Shown: positions 8,698 through 18,148 of the stretch, piece after piece
How the letters are laid out: each line of letters starts with the position of its first letter
Numbering within the stretch: position 1 is the first letter of the stretch
Source: Paracoccaceae bacterium
GTDB lineage: Bacteria; Pseudomonadota; Alphaproteobacteria; Rhodobacterales; Rhodobacteraceae
Direction of reading: 5' to 3'
NCBI GenBank assembly: GCA_021647745.1
Contig: JAKIUB010000002.1
Coordinates: 1-64,000 of the forward strand
Length of the DNA: 64,000 nt
Notes under the pieces: generated by a model
Told to the model about the DNA's origin: nothing
Database searches by the model: none
The model's input: the letters and a program-made list of their open reading frames with translations, nothing else
Made by a program: the position numbers and the translations under genes

Positions 8698-10026
8698 ATG
8701 ATAAATTATTTTAAATTTTTATTCGGTGTAGGGCTGTTTTTTATGGCCGGACTGGTGCAGGCGCAAGACCGCCCGACCATCGAGATTGACATCAGCGGCG
8801 GGGTAATCGAGCCGATTCCCGTAGCTGTCCCGCCCTTTATTGCCGAAACCAACGGCGCCCAACGGCTGGCCGGAGACATTGCCTCGGTAATTATGGCCGA
8901 TCTGGCGAGCACCGGCCTGTTTCGTGAAATTCCGGGCACTGCGTTTATCGGCGCGGTCACCAATTTCAATGCCCAGCCGGTATTTTCGGACTGGAGCGTG
9001 GTTAATGCCCAAGCGCTGGTCACCGGCGCGGTCAGCACCGGAGCGGATGGCCGGCTTGTGGTGAAGTTTCGCCTGTTTGACGTGTTTGCCCAAACCCCGA
9101 TCGGCGACGGGGTGCAATATGCCGGCACGCAAGAAAACTGGCGCCGCATGGCCCATAAAGTTGCTGATACCATCTATAGCCGGATCACCGGCGAGAGCGG
9201 TTATTTTGACAGCCGGATTGTTTTCATCGCCGAGAGCGGCCCGAAAAACGACCGCCGCAAACGCATCGCCGCGATGGATTATGACGGGGCAAACCTGCGA
9301 TACCTGACCGATGACAGCGCCATTGTGCTCGCTCCGCGCTTTGCGCCAAACAACCGCGATATCATCTATACCAGCTACGAAAGCGGCCTGCCGCAGGTTT
9401 TCTTGCTCAATATGGATACAGGGAGGCGCTCGCAGCTGCTGGACAATGCCACCAATATGGCAACCGCCCCGCGCTTTTCGCCCGATGGCACCAAGGTGGT
9501 GATGTCGATCATCGAGGGGAGCAATACCGATATCTATCAAGTGGATCTCAATTCCCGCAGCCGCATAAGACTGACCAATTCGGGTGGTATCGACACCACG
9601 CCGAGCTATTCTCCCGATGGTAGCCAGATCGTCTTTGCCTCGGATCGCGGCGGCTCGCAGCAGCTTTATGTCATGTCTGCCAATGGTGGCGCTGCCCAGC
9701 GGATCAGCTCCGGTGGCGGCTCTTATGGCACCCCCGTCTGGTCGCCGCGCGGCGATATGATCGCCTTTACCAAAATGCGCAGTGGCCGGTTCCATATCGG
9801 GGTGATGCGGGTGGATGGTTCGCGCGAAAACCTGCTGACCGCCTCCTTTATCGACGAAGCGCCAACATGGTCGCCCAATGGGCGGGTGCTAATGTTTTTC
9901 CGTGAAACCGCTGGTGCCAACGGTGCGCCGCAAATCTATTCGGTGGACCTGACCGGCCGCAACTTGCGCCGCATCGACACTCCGAGCTTCGCCTCGGATC
10001 CGGACTGGTCCGGAGTTTTGCGCTAG
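8698..10026 (+). CDS. tolB: Tol-Pal system protein TolB
   Basis: 442 residues with a signal peptide (cleavage likely after GLVQAQ), an N-terminal TolB domain (residues about 25-165) and a C-terminal six-bladed beta-propeller marked by repeats such as APRFAPNNRDI, APRFSPDGTKV, TPSYSPDGSQI, TPVWSPRGDMI and APTWSPNGRVL. TolB is periplasmic and cycles between Pal and TolA. The gene is nine bases after tolA, with GGGACG-type spacing rather than a strong ribosome site. Confidence 0.97.
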   Translation: MINYFKFLFGVGLFFMAGLVQAQDRPTIEIDISGGVIEPIPVAVPPFIAETNGAQRLAGDIASVIMADLASTGLFREIPGTAFIGAVTNFNAQPVFSDWSVVNAQALVTGAVSTGADGRLVVKFRLFDVFAQTPIGDGVQYAGTQENWRRMAHKVADTIYSRITGESGYFDSRIVFIAESGPKNDRRKRIAAMDYDGANLRYLTDDSAIVLAPRFAPNNRDIIYTSYESGLPQVFLLNMDTGRRSQLLDNATNMATAPRFSPDGTKVVMSIIEGSNTDIYQVDLNSRSRIRLTNSGGIDTTPSYSPDGSQIVFASDRGGSQQLYVMSANGGAAQRISSGGGSYGTPVWSPRGDMIAFTKMRSGRFHIGVMRVDGSRENLLTASFIDEAPTWSPNGRVLMFFRETAGANGAPQIYSVDLTGRNLRRIDTPSFASDPDWSGVLR

Positions 10027-10058
10027 GCATAATTGAAAACTGAGCAGAGGATAGAAAA

Positions 10059-10571
10059 ATGAAATTGGTAAAAACAGGATTGATGCTGACCGCGCTTTTG
10101 GCGCTCGGAGCTTGCGAAGGAAGAGATATTTTTGGTGGAGGTGCCGGTGCCGGTAATAATAACGGGGTAGCCCAAACCCCGGGTGGCCCCATCGCTGAAA
10201 ACTCGTTGGAGTATTTCGCGACAGAAATCGGTGACAGGGTGCTCTTTTTGGTTAACGAGGCTACACTGGGTGCCGAAGCCAAGCGGATTCTCGATGCGCA
10301 GGTTACCTGGCTGAACCGCTATCCTGATCGTACGGTTGTGGTCGAAGGCCATGCGGACGAGCAAGGTACGCGCGAATATAATCTGGCGCTTGGCGCGCGC
10401 AGGGCAGCCGCTGTGCGCAACTATATGGTATCGGCCGGCTTGCTTGAAACCCGGCTCTCCATTATATCTTATGGCAAGGAGCGTCCGCTCGAGGTGTGCT
10501 CCAACGAAGCCTGCTGGTCTCAAAACCGCCGCGCGGTGACAGTGGTTGCCGGCGGGTTGGGTAGTGTTTAA
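10059..10571 (+). CDS. pal: Peptidoglycan-associated lipoprotein Pal
   Basis: 170-residue outer-membrane lipoprotein. The lipobox is ALGAC with Cys at about residue 19. A Gly/Asn-rich linker leads to an OmpA-like peptidoglycan-binding domain with VVVEGHADEQGTREYN and LGARRAAAVRNYM, which bind diaminopimelate. It anchors the outer membrane to peptidoglycan and is the target of TolB. AGAGGATAG is just before the ATG. Confidence 0.97.
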   Translation: MKLVKTGLMLTALLALGACEGRDIFGGGAGAGNNNGVAQTPGGPIAENSLEYFATEIGDRVLFLVNEATLGAEAKRILDAQVTWLNRYPDRTVVVEGHADEQGTREYNLALGARRAAAVRNYMVSAGLLETRLSIISYGKERPLEVCSNEACWSQNRRAVTVVAGGLGSV

Positions 10572-10611
10572 TTTAGCGGGCAAAGGGTGCTCTACAGGAT
10601 AGGATAAGCGG

Positions 10612-11394
10612 ATGTTGAAGCAGGTTTTAGGGTTGCTACTGAGCTTGGCGCTGGCTGGTCCCGTGATGGCGCAAGTGCTGACTCTGGAAGATATTCGCAG
10701 CGACCTTTCCATGCTGGGTCAAGAGCTGGAAAGCCTGCGCGGCGAGCTGGACACCAGTGGAAATACCGGCCTGTCCCCGCGCGAGGCCGCAAGCCTGCTG
10801 GTACGGATTGACGAGATCAACGCTGATCTGCGCGCCGCCCTTGGGCGGGTGCAGTCGCTCGAGATCAAGGTCGAGCGGATTGTCGATGATGGCTCCCGCC
10901 GGATCGGCGATATCGAGTTTCGCCTGACCGAGCTGGAGGGCGGAGACCCGAACCTCGTCGGCACCCCGCCACCCTTGGGTGGCGTAGAGGCCGAGGTGGA
11001 TGTTCTTTCGCAGGAGCGTCAGGCATTTAACGCTGCTAAAAAAGCGCTGCAAGAGGGGGATGGCGGCAGGGCTGCCGCGCTTCTGACCAGCTTTTTAAGC
11101 AATTACCCCGATGGGCCGCTGACCTCTGAAGCGCGCTATTTGCAGGGGCAGGGCATGGTGCTCACCGGTGATTACCAAAACGCCGCCCGTGCTTTTTTGA
11201 GCGGTTTTAGCGGCGCACCCGATAGCCCTTTTGCCGCGCTTTCGCTCTTTGGTCTGTCCAAAAGCCTGTATGGGCTGGGGCAGGGAGATCAGGCCTGCCT
11301 GACCCTTGCCGAAATCCAGATCCGTTATGTGGATATTGACGCCAAACTGGGGCGGGATATAGCCCAGCAACGCGGGATCATGAGCTGCCCTTGA
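10612..11394 (+). CDS. cpoB: Tol-Pal system coordination protein CpoB (YbgF)
   Basis: 260 residues: signal peptide (cut near VMAQ), an N-terminal coiled coil (about residues 25-105, with SMLGQELESLRGEL and RVQSLEIKVERI) and C-terminal TPR repeats (AKKALQEGDGGRAAALLTSFL, SEARYLQGQGMVLTGDY, AALSLFGLSKSLYGLG). In E. coli CpoB links PBP1B activity to Tol function at the septum. It closes the Tol-Pal set, and its stop overlaps the start of tilS by four bases. Confidence 0.92.
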   Translation: MLKQVLGLLLSLALAGPVMAQVLTLEDIRSDLSMLGQELESLRGELDTSGNTGLSPREAASLLVRIDEINADLRAALGRVQSLEIKVERIVDDGSRRIGDIEFRLTELEGGDPNLVGTPPPLGGVEAEVDVLSQERQAFNAAKKALQEGDGGRAAALLTSFLSNYPDGPLTSEARYLQGQGMVLTGDYQNAARAFLSGFSGAPDSPFAALSLFGLSKSLYGLGQGDQACLTLAEIQIRYVDIDAKLGRDIAQQRGIMSCP

Positions 11395-12602
11395 TCCCCC
11401 TTTGCCCTTTGCCGGATGGCCCGCTCGGGGTTGCGGTATCTGGGGGGGGTGATTCCGTAGCGTTGCTGATGCTGCTACACGAAGCTGGTCACAAGCTGTA
11501 TGCGGCCACGGTTGACCACGGATTGCGCCCTGAAGCAGCGGCAGAGGCGCAGGGTGTGGCTGTGCTTTGTGCCCGCATCGGGGTGCCACACGAGATATTG
11601 CTTTGGCAGCGTGGTGATAAATCTGGAAATTTGCAAATGGCGGCGCGTGAGGCGCGGTTGATGCTGCTCGGTGCGTGGGCCAAGCGGCACGGCCTTGAGC
11701 ATATCGCCCTTGGGCACACGCTTGATGATCAGGCCGAAACGGTGCTGATGCGTCTGGCGCGCGGCTCGGGTATTGACGGGCTGGCAGGTATGGCGCCGCG
11801 CCGCTGTGCTGGCGGCTTGTGCTGGCATCGGCCGCTGCTCGGGGTGCGCCGCGCCGATCTGAGGGTATATTTGCGCGAAAACAGCATAAGCTGGGTTGAT
11901 GACCCGAGCAATGACGACACTGCGTTTGACCGCATAAAAGCCCGCCGCGTGCTGGAGGGGCAAGGGTCTTTCGAGCTGGATCCCGTGCGTCTGGCACAAA
12001 CGGCGGATCATATGCGTGACGCGCGCGAGGTGCTGGATGAAGCTGCGCACCGGTTGGCCCGTGAGTGTATAAATATTAACCCTGCTGGCGAGCTTGCCCT
12101 TGCGCTGCCGCCTTTTAGTGCCGCCGCGCGTGAAACCCGCGCGCGCTTGCTGGCGGCGGCGCTGGTCTGGGTTGGCAATGCCCGCTATCGCCCGCGCTTT
12201 ACGGCGCTGGAAAGTATTCTGACGCTTTGCCTTGCCCAAGCCCCCTTTGCGCGGACTCTGCATGGCTGCACGATCCGGCGGCACAAGGACAAGGTGCTGA
12301 TCAACCGCGAGGTGGCTGCAACCCCGCCGGCAGCCCCTGTTGCGGCTATCTGGGACGGACGCTGGGAAATAACCGAAAAGCCGCCGAAAACCCTCACGAT
12401 TAGGGCTTTGGGCGAAGATGGGCTACAATTGTGCCCCGAATGGCGTGATTCGGGGTATAGCCGTGTGGCGCTGCTGCCAAGCCCGTCTTTTTGGCGAGAA
12501 GATCAGCTTATCTCAGCCCCGTTGGCCGGATTTGGCCCTAAATTCGGGGTAAAACTTGCATGCGGTGCAAAAGGTTTTTATGACGCATTGAATACGCATT
12601 GA
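11391..12602 (+). CDS. tilS: tRNA(Ile)-lysidine synthase TilS
   Basis: 403 residues, N-type ATP pyrophosphatase family. The PP-loop is SGGGDS at residues 17-22, followed by ATVDHGLRPEA and LGHTLDDQAETVLMRLARGSG, the TilS signature. It converts the wobble C34 of tRNA-Ile(CAU) to lysidine so that AUA is read as Ile. The start is TTG at 11391, overlapping the cpoB stop; no later ATG precedes the PP-loop, so a non-ATG start is required. The C-terminal domain is divergent, as is common outside enterics. Confidence 0.93.
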   Translation: MIPLCPLPDGPLGVAVSGGGDSVALLMLLHEAGHKLYAATVDHGLRPEAAAEAQGVAVLCARIGVPHEILLWQRGDKSGNLQMAAREARLMLLGAWAKRHGLEHIALGHTLDDQAETVLMRLARGSGIDGLAGMAPRRCAGGLCWHRPLLGVRRADLRVYLRENSISWVDDPSNDDTAFDRIKARRVLEGQGSFELDPVRLAQTADHMRDAREVLDEAAHRLARECININPAGELALALPPFSAAARETRARLLAAALVWVGNARYRPRFTALESILTLCLAQAPFARTLHGCTIRRHKDKVLINREVAATPPAAPVAAIWDGRWEITEKPPKTLTIRALGEDGLQLCPEWRDSGYSRVALLPSPSFWREDQLISAPLAGFGPKFGVKLACGAKGFYDALNTH

Positions 12603-12671
12603 ATAAAGGTGCAAAGCGCCTATTTAATAGCGGGCATGACACTGTCTGACCACGCGACAAGGAGAATCGAC

Positions 12672-14597
12672 TTGGGCAATACAAAAAATCTCGCGTTCTG
12701 GCTGGTGCTTCTGGTCCTGATGATCGCGCTATATAATATTTTCAGCTCGGGTATGGCCCCCGAAAGCGGACAACCGGTGCAATATTCCGAGTTTTTGACC
12801 CAGGTCGAGAATGGCAAGGTTACGACCGTCAGCCTTGATGGCGAAAATGTTTTGTTTCAGACCGGCACCGGCACGTTCAAAACCATCCAGCCTGCCGGCA
12901 CTAACGATATTCTGATTCCGCTCTTGCAGGAAAGCGGGGTCGAGTTTCGCGCCGAGGCGCAGGAGCAATCGACCCTTTCGGCTATTATTATCAGTTTCCT
13001 GCCGTTTATCTTGCTGATTGGCGTGTGGATATTCTTCATGAACAAAATGCAGGGCGGTGGTAAAGGCGGGGCGATGAGCTTCGGGAAATCCCGCGCCAAG
13101 ATGCTGACCGAGCGCTCCGGCAAGGTGACCTTTGACGATGTCGCCGGTATTGACGAAGCCAAGGAAGAGCTGGAAGAGATTGTCGAGTTTTTGCAAGACC
13201 CGCAAAAATTCAGCCGCCTTGGTGGTAAAATTCCCAAAGGGGCGCTGCTTGTTGGCCCTCCGGGCACGGGTAAAACCCTGCTGGCGCGGGCGATTGCCGG
13301 CGAGGCCGGTGTACCTTTCTTTGCGATCTCCGGTTCTGACTTTGTAGAGATGTTTGTGGGTGTCGGGGCGTCGCGCGTGCGCGATATGTTCGAGCAGGCC
13401 AAGAAAAACGCGCCGTGCATTGTGTTTATTGACGAAATCGATGCAGTTGGCCGCCATCGTGGCTCCGGTGTGGGTGGTGGCAATGACGAGCGCGAGCAGA
13501 CATTGAACCAGCTTCTGGTCGAAATGGACGGGTTCGAGAGCAACGAAGGCGTGATCCTTTTGGCGGCCACCAACCGTGCGGACGTGCTGGACAAGGCGCT
13601 ATTGCGCCCGGGCCGCTTTGACCGACAGATCCATGTGCCGCTGCCGGATATCAACGGTCGCAAGAAAATTCTCGATATCCATTCGCGCAAAACCCCGCTT
13701 GGGCCGGATGTCGATCTGCGGATCATTGCCCGTGGCACGCCCGGTTTTTCCGGGGCTGATCTCGCCAATCTGGTCAACGAGGCGGCGCTGACCGCGGCGC
13801 GCACCGGTAAGCGTTTTGTCACCATGGAAGATTTTGAATACGCCAAAGACAAGGTGATGATGGGGGCAGAGCGCCGCAGCATGGTGCTGACCGAAGAGCA
13901 AAAGGAAATGACCGCCTATCACGAAAGCGGCCACGCGATTGTGGGTATAAAACTGCCCAAATGTGACCCGGTTTATAAGGCAACCATTATTCCACGCGGC
14001 GGTGCGCTCGGTATGGTGATGAGCCTGCCCGAGATGGACCAGCTCAATTACTTCAAGGATCAGGTCGAGCAAAAAATCGCCATGGCGATGGCGGGCAAAG
14101 CTGCCGAAATCTTCAAATATGGCGCGGAGCGGGTCTCTAACGGGCCGTCGGGTGATATTCAGCAGGCTTCGGCGCTGGCGCGCGCTATGGTGCTGCGCTG
14201 GGGGATGTCTGATGTTGTTGGCAATATCGATTACCAAGCCGCGCATGAGGGCTATTCCGGTAACGGCGCTGGCGGGCTGTCTATTTCGGAAGGCACGCAA
14301 GAGCTGATCGAGAAAGAGGTTAAGCGCCTGATTGATGATGGTTATGCTATAGCCAGCAAGATTATCCGCGAAAATAGCGAAGAGTTCGAGCGACTCGCGC
14401 AGGGTTTGTTGGAATACGAGACCCTGACGGGCGACGAGATCAAGCGGGTGATGCGCGGCGAACCCCCGTTGAAAACCGACGATGATAACGGGGGCAGCAG
14501 CCCGGCCAGCGGAGATAGCGGCTCGATAACTGCTATCCCCAAAGCCACCAAAAAGCCCAAGGGAGGTGGCGGCATGGAGCCGCAACCACAGGGATAA
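12672..14597 (+). CDS. ftsH: ATP-dependent zinc metalloprotease FtsH
   Basis: 641 residues from a TTG start. Two membrane helices (about 6-24 and 103-123) flank a periplasmic domain; the AAA domain has Walker A GPPGTGKT at 195-202, Walker B CIVFIDEIDA, and the zinc motif HESGH lies in the protease domain. FtsH degrades misfolded membrane proteins and short-lived regulators, including LpxC in many bacteria. TTG at 12672 (MGNTKNLAFW) is chosen over an in-frame start 63 bases upstream because AAGGAGA precedes it by about seven bases and the family N-terminus is MGN. A perfect terminator follows the gene. Confidence 0.96.
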   Translation: MGNTKNLAFWLVLLVLMIALYNIFSSGMAPESGQPVQYSEFLTQVENGKVTTVSLDGENVLFQTGTGTFKTIQPAGTNDILIPLLQESGVEFRAEAQEQSTLSAIIISFLPFILLIGVWIFFMNKMQGGGKGGAMSFGKSRAKMLTERSGKVTFDDVAGIDEAKEELEEIVEFLQDPQKFSRLGGKIPKGALLVGPPGTGKTLLARAIAGEAGVPFFAISGSDFVEMFVGVGASRVRDMFEQAKKNAPCIVFIDEIDAVGRHRGSGVGGGNDEREQTLNQLLVEMDGFESNEGVILLAATNRADVLDKALLRPGRFDRQIHVPLPDINGRKKILDIHSRKTPLGPDVDLRIIARGTPGFSGADLANLVNEAALTAARTGKRFVTMEDFEYAKDKVMMGAERRSMVLTEEQKEMTAYHESGHAIVGIKLPKCDPVYKATIIPRGGALGMVMSLPEMDQLNYFKDQVEQKIAMAMAGKAAEIFKYGAERVSNGPSGDIQQASALARAMVLRWGMSDVVGNIDYQAAHEGYSGNGAGGLSISEGTQELIEKEVKRLIDDGYAIASKIIRENSEEFERLAQGLLEYETLTGDEIKRVMRGEPPLKTDDDNGGSSPASGDSGSITAIPKATKKPKGGGGMEPQPQG

Positions 14598-14620
14598 GTC
14601 GTAAACAGCACAAGAGAAAA

Positions 14621-14652
14621 CCCCGGAACCTATGCAAGGTTCCGGGGTTTTT
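14621..14652 (+). terminator. Rho-independent terminator after ftsH
   Basis: A perfect 10-bp GC-rich stem (14621-14630 with 14638-14647), a seven-base loop TATGCAA, and a run of five T at 14648-14652. It sits 23 bases after the ftsH stop and ends the tol-tilS-ftsH transcript. Confidence 0.92.
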
Positions 14653-14800
14653 GTTTGCGCCTATGCTGCGGGCAGAGACATATTCACTAACCGCCATTGG
14701 TGGCTGCATATTTCCTTTTTGAGGCCGCTTATTGTGCTGGTGCGAGGCGGATAGGTGTGTATACTTTGGCACACTAAACCCGCCATTCAAAAGGTGCCAG

Positions 14801-16477
14801 ATGGACTATAAAACCGATATTGAAATTGCCCGTGAAGCCAGCAAAAAGCCGATTCAGGAAATCGGGGCCAATCTTGGTATCCCCGAGGCGGACCTGCTGC
14901 CCTTTGGCCATGATAAAGCCAAGATATCGGCGGAGTTTATTGCCGCGCAGGCCGGCAAGCCTGATGGAAAATTGATATTGGTAACCGCGATTTCGCCCAC
15001 CCCCGCCGGTGAAGGCAAAACCACCACCACCGTTGGCTTGAGTGACGGGCTGAATGCGATTGGCAAGCAGTCAACCATTTGTATTCGCGAGGCCAGCCTT
15101 GGCCCGTGCTTTGGCATGAAGGGTGGCGCGGCGGGCGGCGGCTATGCGCAAGTGGTGCCGATGGAGGATATGAACCTGCATTTTACCGGTGATTTTCATG
15201 CCATCACCAGTGCGCATAACCTGCTGAGCGCGATGATCGATAACCATATCTATTGGGGTAACGAGCTGGAGATCGACGAGCGCCGGATCGTCTGGAAGCG
15301 TGTGATGGACATGAACGACCGCGCTCTGCGTGACACCGTGATCAGCCTTGGCGGCGTGGCTAACGGCTTTGCCCGACAAACCGGCTTTGATATTACCGTG
15401 GCATCCGAGGTGATGGCGATTTTGTGTCTCGCAACTGATCTCAAGGATCTGGAGCAGCGGCTTGGCGATATCATCGTGGCCTATCGCCGCGACCGTAAGC
15501 CGATTTATTGCCGTGACATAGAGGCGGACGGCGCGATGACCGTATTGCTGCAACAGGCAATGCAGCCCAACCTGGTGCAAACGCTGGAGAACAACCCTGC
15601 GCTGGTGCACGGGGGGCCGTTTGCCAATATCGCCCATGGTTGCAATTCGGTGGTTGCTACCCAGACCGCGCTTAAAATCAGCGAATATGTGGTGACAGAG
15701 GCCGGCTTTGGTGCTGATCTTGGCGCTGAAAAGTTCATGAATATCAAGTGCCGCAAGGCCGGCTTGGCCCCCGATGTGGTGGTGCTGGTCGCCACTGTGC
15801 GGGCCTCCAAGATGAATGGCGGTGTGGCGCGCGCTGACCTTGGCGAGGAAAACGTGACGGCAGTGATCGAGGGCTGTGCCAATATGGGGCGGCATATCGA
15901 AAACCTTAAAAGCTTTGGTGTGCCGGTGGTGGTGGCGATCAACCATTTCACCACTGATACCGATGACGAGGTAGAGGCCATAAAAGCCTATGCGCTTAGT
16001 CACGGATCAGAGGCGATCCTGTGTACCCATTGGGCTGATGGCAGCGCGGGCACCCGTGCGCTGGCTGAGCGTGTGGCCCAAATCGCCGAGGCGGGAGTGG
16101 CGCAATTTGCGCCGCTTTACCCCGACGAGATGCCATTATTTGAAAAGATCGAAACCATCGCCAAGCGAATTTATAGGGCTGACGAGGTGCTGGCCGACAA
16201 GAAAATCCGCCAGCAGTTGCGCGACTGGGAGGCGGCGGGCTATGGCCATTTGCCGATCTGCATGGCCAAAACCCAATACAGCTTTTCAAGTGACCCGGAC
16301 CTGCGCGGCGCGCCAACCGGCCACTCGATGCCGGTGCGCGAGGTGCGGCTTTCAGCTGGTGCCGGGTTTATCGTGGTGATTTGCGGGGCGATCATGACCA
16401 TGCCGGGCCTGCCGCGCAATCCGGCGGCCAAGAGTATCCGCCTGAATGATGCCGGCGAGATCGAAGGGCTGTTTTGA
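14801..16477 (+). CDS. fhs: Formate--tetrahydrofolate ligase
   Basis: 558 residues, the usual length. The ATP-binding loop is TPAGEGKTTTTVGL at about residues 68-81; SLGPCFGMKGGAAGGGYAQV and LHFTGDFHAITSAHNLL are family signatures. It makes 10-formyl-THF from formate, ATP and THF. ATG at 14801 (MDYKTDIEIA) with AAGGTG upstream is used; an earlier in-frame ATG adds 23 non-conserved residues. Together with folD 730 bp downstream it gives a complete THF route between formate and methylene-THF. Confidence 0.96.
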   Translation: MDYKTDIEIAREASKKPIQEIGANLGIPEADLLPFGHDKAKISAEFIAAQAGKPDGKLILVTAISPTPAGEGKTTTTVGLSDGLNAIGKQSTICIREASLGPCFGMKGGAAGGGYAQVVPMEDMNLHFTGDFHAITSAHNLLSAMIDNHIYWGNELEIDERRIVWKRVMDMNDRALRDTVISLGGVANGFARQTGFDITVASEVMAILCLATDLKDLEQRLGDIIVAYRRDRKPIYCRDIEADGAMTVLLQQAMQPNLVQTLENNPALVHGGPFANIAHGCNSVVATQTALKISEYVVTEAGFGADLGAEKFMNIKCRKAGLAPDVVVLVATVRASKMNGGVARADLGEENVTAVIEGCANMGRHIENLKSFGVPVVVAINHFTTDTDDEVEAIKAYALSHGSEAILCTHWADGSAGTRALAERVAQIAEAGVAQFAPLYPDEMPLFEKIETIAKRIYRADEVLADKKIRQQLRDWEAAGYGHLPICMAKTQYSFSSDPDLRGAPTGHSMPVREVRLSAGAGFIVVICGAIMTMPGLPRNPAAKSIRLNDAGEIEGLF

Positions 16478-17202
16478 TGCGGCTTCTGCTGGTTTTTCTA
16501 CTGGCCATGAGCGGTGGCATTGCCGCTGCCCAGCCAAGGGTATTTTCGACCAGTTTCGAGAGCGTCAGTGATTTTGACGGCTTTTACATTACGCCGCAAG
16601 ATTACAAGGGCACTTCCTCGCATGACCAATCGAGCGAGCAGGTTCGCTCGGGAGATTTCGCCCATAAGGGCTGGATATACGGGACCAACCGGCGCAGCAC
16701 ATGGTTGACCAATAATAACCACCGTGGCTACCCGACCATCCAGCTCTATAAGCTGGAAGGCGGGGCCTTCCAAACTCCGGTAAGGATCGAATTCTGGGTC
16801 TGGCTGGATATGGAGATCAAATCAGGCGAGTGGTTTAGCTTTGCCACGCTTGACCATACCACGCGCGATACATGGGACCCGGTTTTGATCAACCTCAGCG
16901 ATGAGGGGATTGTGCACCTGATGCATGTGCCAACCAACAGCAAAGCCGAATATACCTTCCAGACCGAGGATATAAAATTTCCGATGCGGGAATGGGTGAA
17001 GCTGAGCATGGAGCTGCATTTTGATGAGGAAAACGGCTACGCAAAGCTGTGGCAAAATGATGTGCTGGTCTCGGAAGCGCCGGTGCGCACCGGTAACGGG
17101 CTGTTGACGCAAGCGCATTTCGGGCTTTATGCGCCACCCTCGATAACCAGCGGCGTGATTTATAATGATGACCTGACCATAACGGAAATAAGCGGAAACT
17201 AG
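16477..17202 (+). CDS. Secreted protein with lectin-like beta-sandwich character
   Basis: 241 residues with a clear signal peptide (MRLLLVFLLAMSGGIAAAQ). The mature part looks all-beta: FSTSFESVSDFDGFYITP, VRIEFWVWLD, REWVKLSMELHFDEENGYAKLWQNDVLV and HFGLYAPPSI resemble the concanavalin/LamG-like fold of heparin-lyase-type or carbohydrate-binding proteins. No catalytic site can be named. The ATG shares its A with the fhs stop (TGATG), and folD begins ten bases after its end, so it is transcribed within the one-carbon operon; this context does not explain an exported protein. Confidence 0.75.
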   Translation: MRLLLVFLLAMSGGIAAAQPRVFSTSFESVSDFDGFYITPQDYKGTSSHDQSSEQVRSGDFAHKGWIYGTNRRSTWLTNNNHRGYPTIQLYKLEGGAFQTPVRIEFWVWLDMEIKSGEWFSFATLDHTTRDTWDPVLINLSDEGIVHLMHVPTNSKAEYTFQTEDIKFPMREWVKLSMELHFDEENGYAKLWQNDVLVSEAPVRTGNGLLTQAHFGLYAPPSITSGVIYNDDLTITEISGN

Positions 17203-17211
17203 GAGAGAATC

Positions 17212-18111
17212 ATGGCGGCAGAGATCATAGACGGCAAGGCTTTTGCAGCTACGGTGCGTGAAAAAGTGGCGGCCCATGTGGCGCAGCTGAAGGCGCAAGG
17301 CATCACACCGGGATTGGCAGTGATTTTGGTTGGGGAGGATCCGGCCAGCGAGGTTTATGTGCGCAACAAAGGCAAGCAAACGCTGGAAGTGGGGATGAAC
17401 AGCTTTGAGCATAAGCTACCCGCCGATACTTCCGAGGCTGAGGTGCTGGCCCTGATCGAGCGGCTGAACGCCGACCCGGCGGTGCATGGAATTTTGTGCC
17501 AGCTTCCGGTGCCGGACCATATCGATGAAGCCAAGGTGACCAACGCGATTGCGCCCGAAAAAGATGTGGACGGGTTTCATATTTCCAATGTTGGCTTGCT
17601 GGCCACCGGGCAGAAATCCATGGTGCCTTGCACGCCGCTGGGCTGTTTGATGATGCTGCGTGAGCGCCATAGCAGCCTTTCGGGGCTGAATGCGGTGGTG
17701 GTTGGCCGCTCCAATATCGTGGGCAAGCCAATGGCGGCGCTGCTGCTGAAAGATAGCTGCACGGTAACGATTGCGCATTCGCGCACTCGTGATATCGAAG
17801 CGCTGTGCCGGCAGGCCGATATACTGGTGGCCGCGGTTGGCCGGCCGGAGATGATCACGGGCGAGTGGGTCAAACCCGGTGCCACGGTTATTGATGTCGG
17901 TATCAACCGTATCCCCGCCCCCGAGCGCGGCGAAGGCAAAATGCGCCTTGTTGGCGATGTGGATTTTGCCAGTGCCAGCGCGGTTGCCGGAGCGATCACA
18001 CCAGTGCCCGGCGGGGTCGGCCCGATGACCATTGCCTGCCTTTTGGCCAATACCGTTACCGCTTGCAGCCGGATCAACGGGCTGGAAGAGCCGGAAGGAT
18101 TGACCGCCTAG
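17212..18111 (+). CDS. folD: Bifunctional methylene-THF dehydrogenase / methenyl-THF cyclohydrolase FolD
   Basis: 299 residues. Signatures: YVRNKGKQ containing the catalytic Lys, KDVDGFH, and GRSNIVGKPMA of the NADP site, then PVPGGVGPMTIACLLANT. FolD interconverts 5,10-methylene-THF and 10-formyl-THF, the product of fhs upstream. AGGAGAG lies just before the ATG. Confidence 0.97.
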   Translation: MAAEIIDGKAFAATVREKVAAHVAQLKAQGITPGLAVILVGEDPASEVYVRNKGKQTLEVGMNSFEHKLPADTSEAEVLALIERLNADPAVHGILCQLPVPDHIDEAKVTNAIAPEKDVDGFHISNVGLLATGQKSMVPCTPLGCLMMLRERHSSLSGLNAVVVGRSNIVGKPMAALLLKDSCTVTIAHSRTRDIEALCRQADILVAAVGRPEMITGEWVKPGATVIDVGINRIPAPERGEGKMRLVGDVDFASASAVAGAITPVPGGVGPMTIACLLANTVTACSRINGLEEPEGLTA

Positions 18112-18125
18112 GGGAGACACGCACG

Positions 18126-18148
18126 GGGCCGGGGGTAAAACCCCGCCC
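18126..18148. terminator. Possible bidirectional terminator between folD and the AAA ATPase gene
   Basis: CGGGG (18130-18134) and CCCCG (18141-18145) form a short stem around GTAAAA, extended by GGG/CCC with one bulge. It lies between two convergent genes that end 36 bp apart. There is no good T run, so this is a weak call. Confidence 0.3.

Noticed and set aside
12609..12671. Longer N-terminus of ftsH
   Set aside because: The ribosome site and the conserved MGN start point to TTG at 12672.
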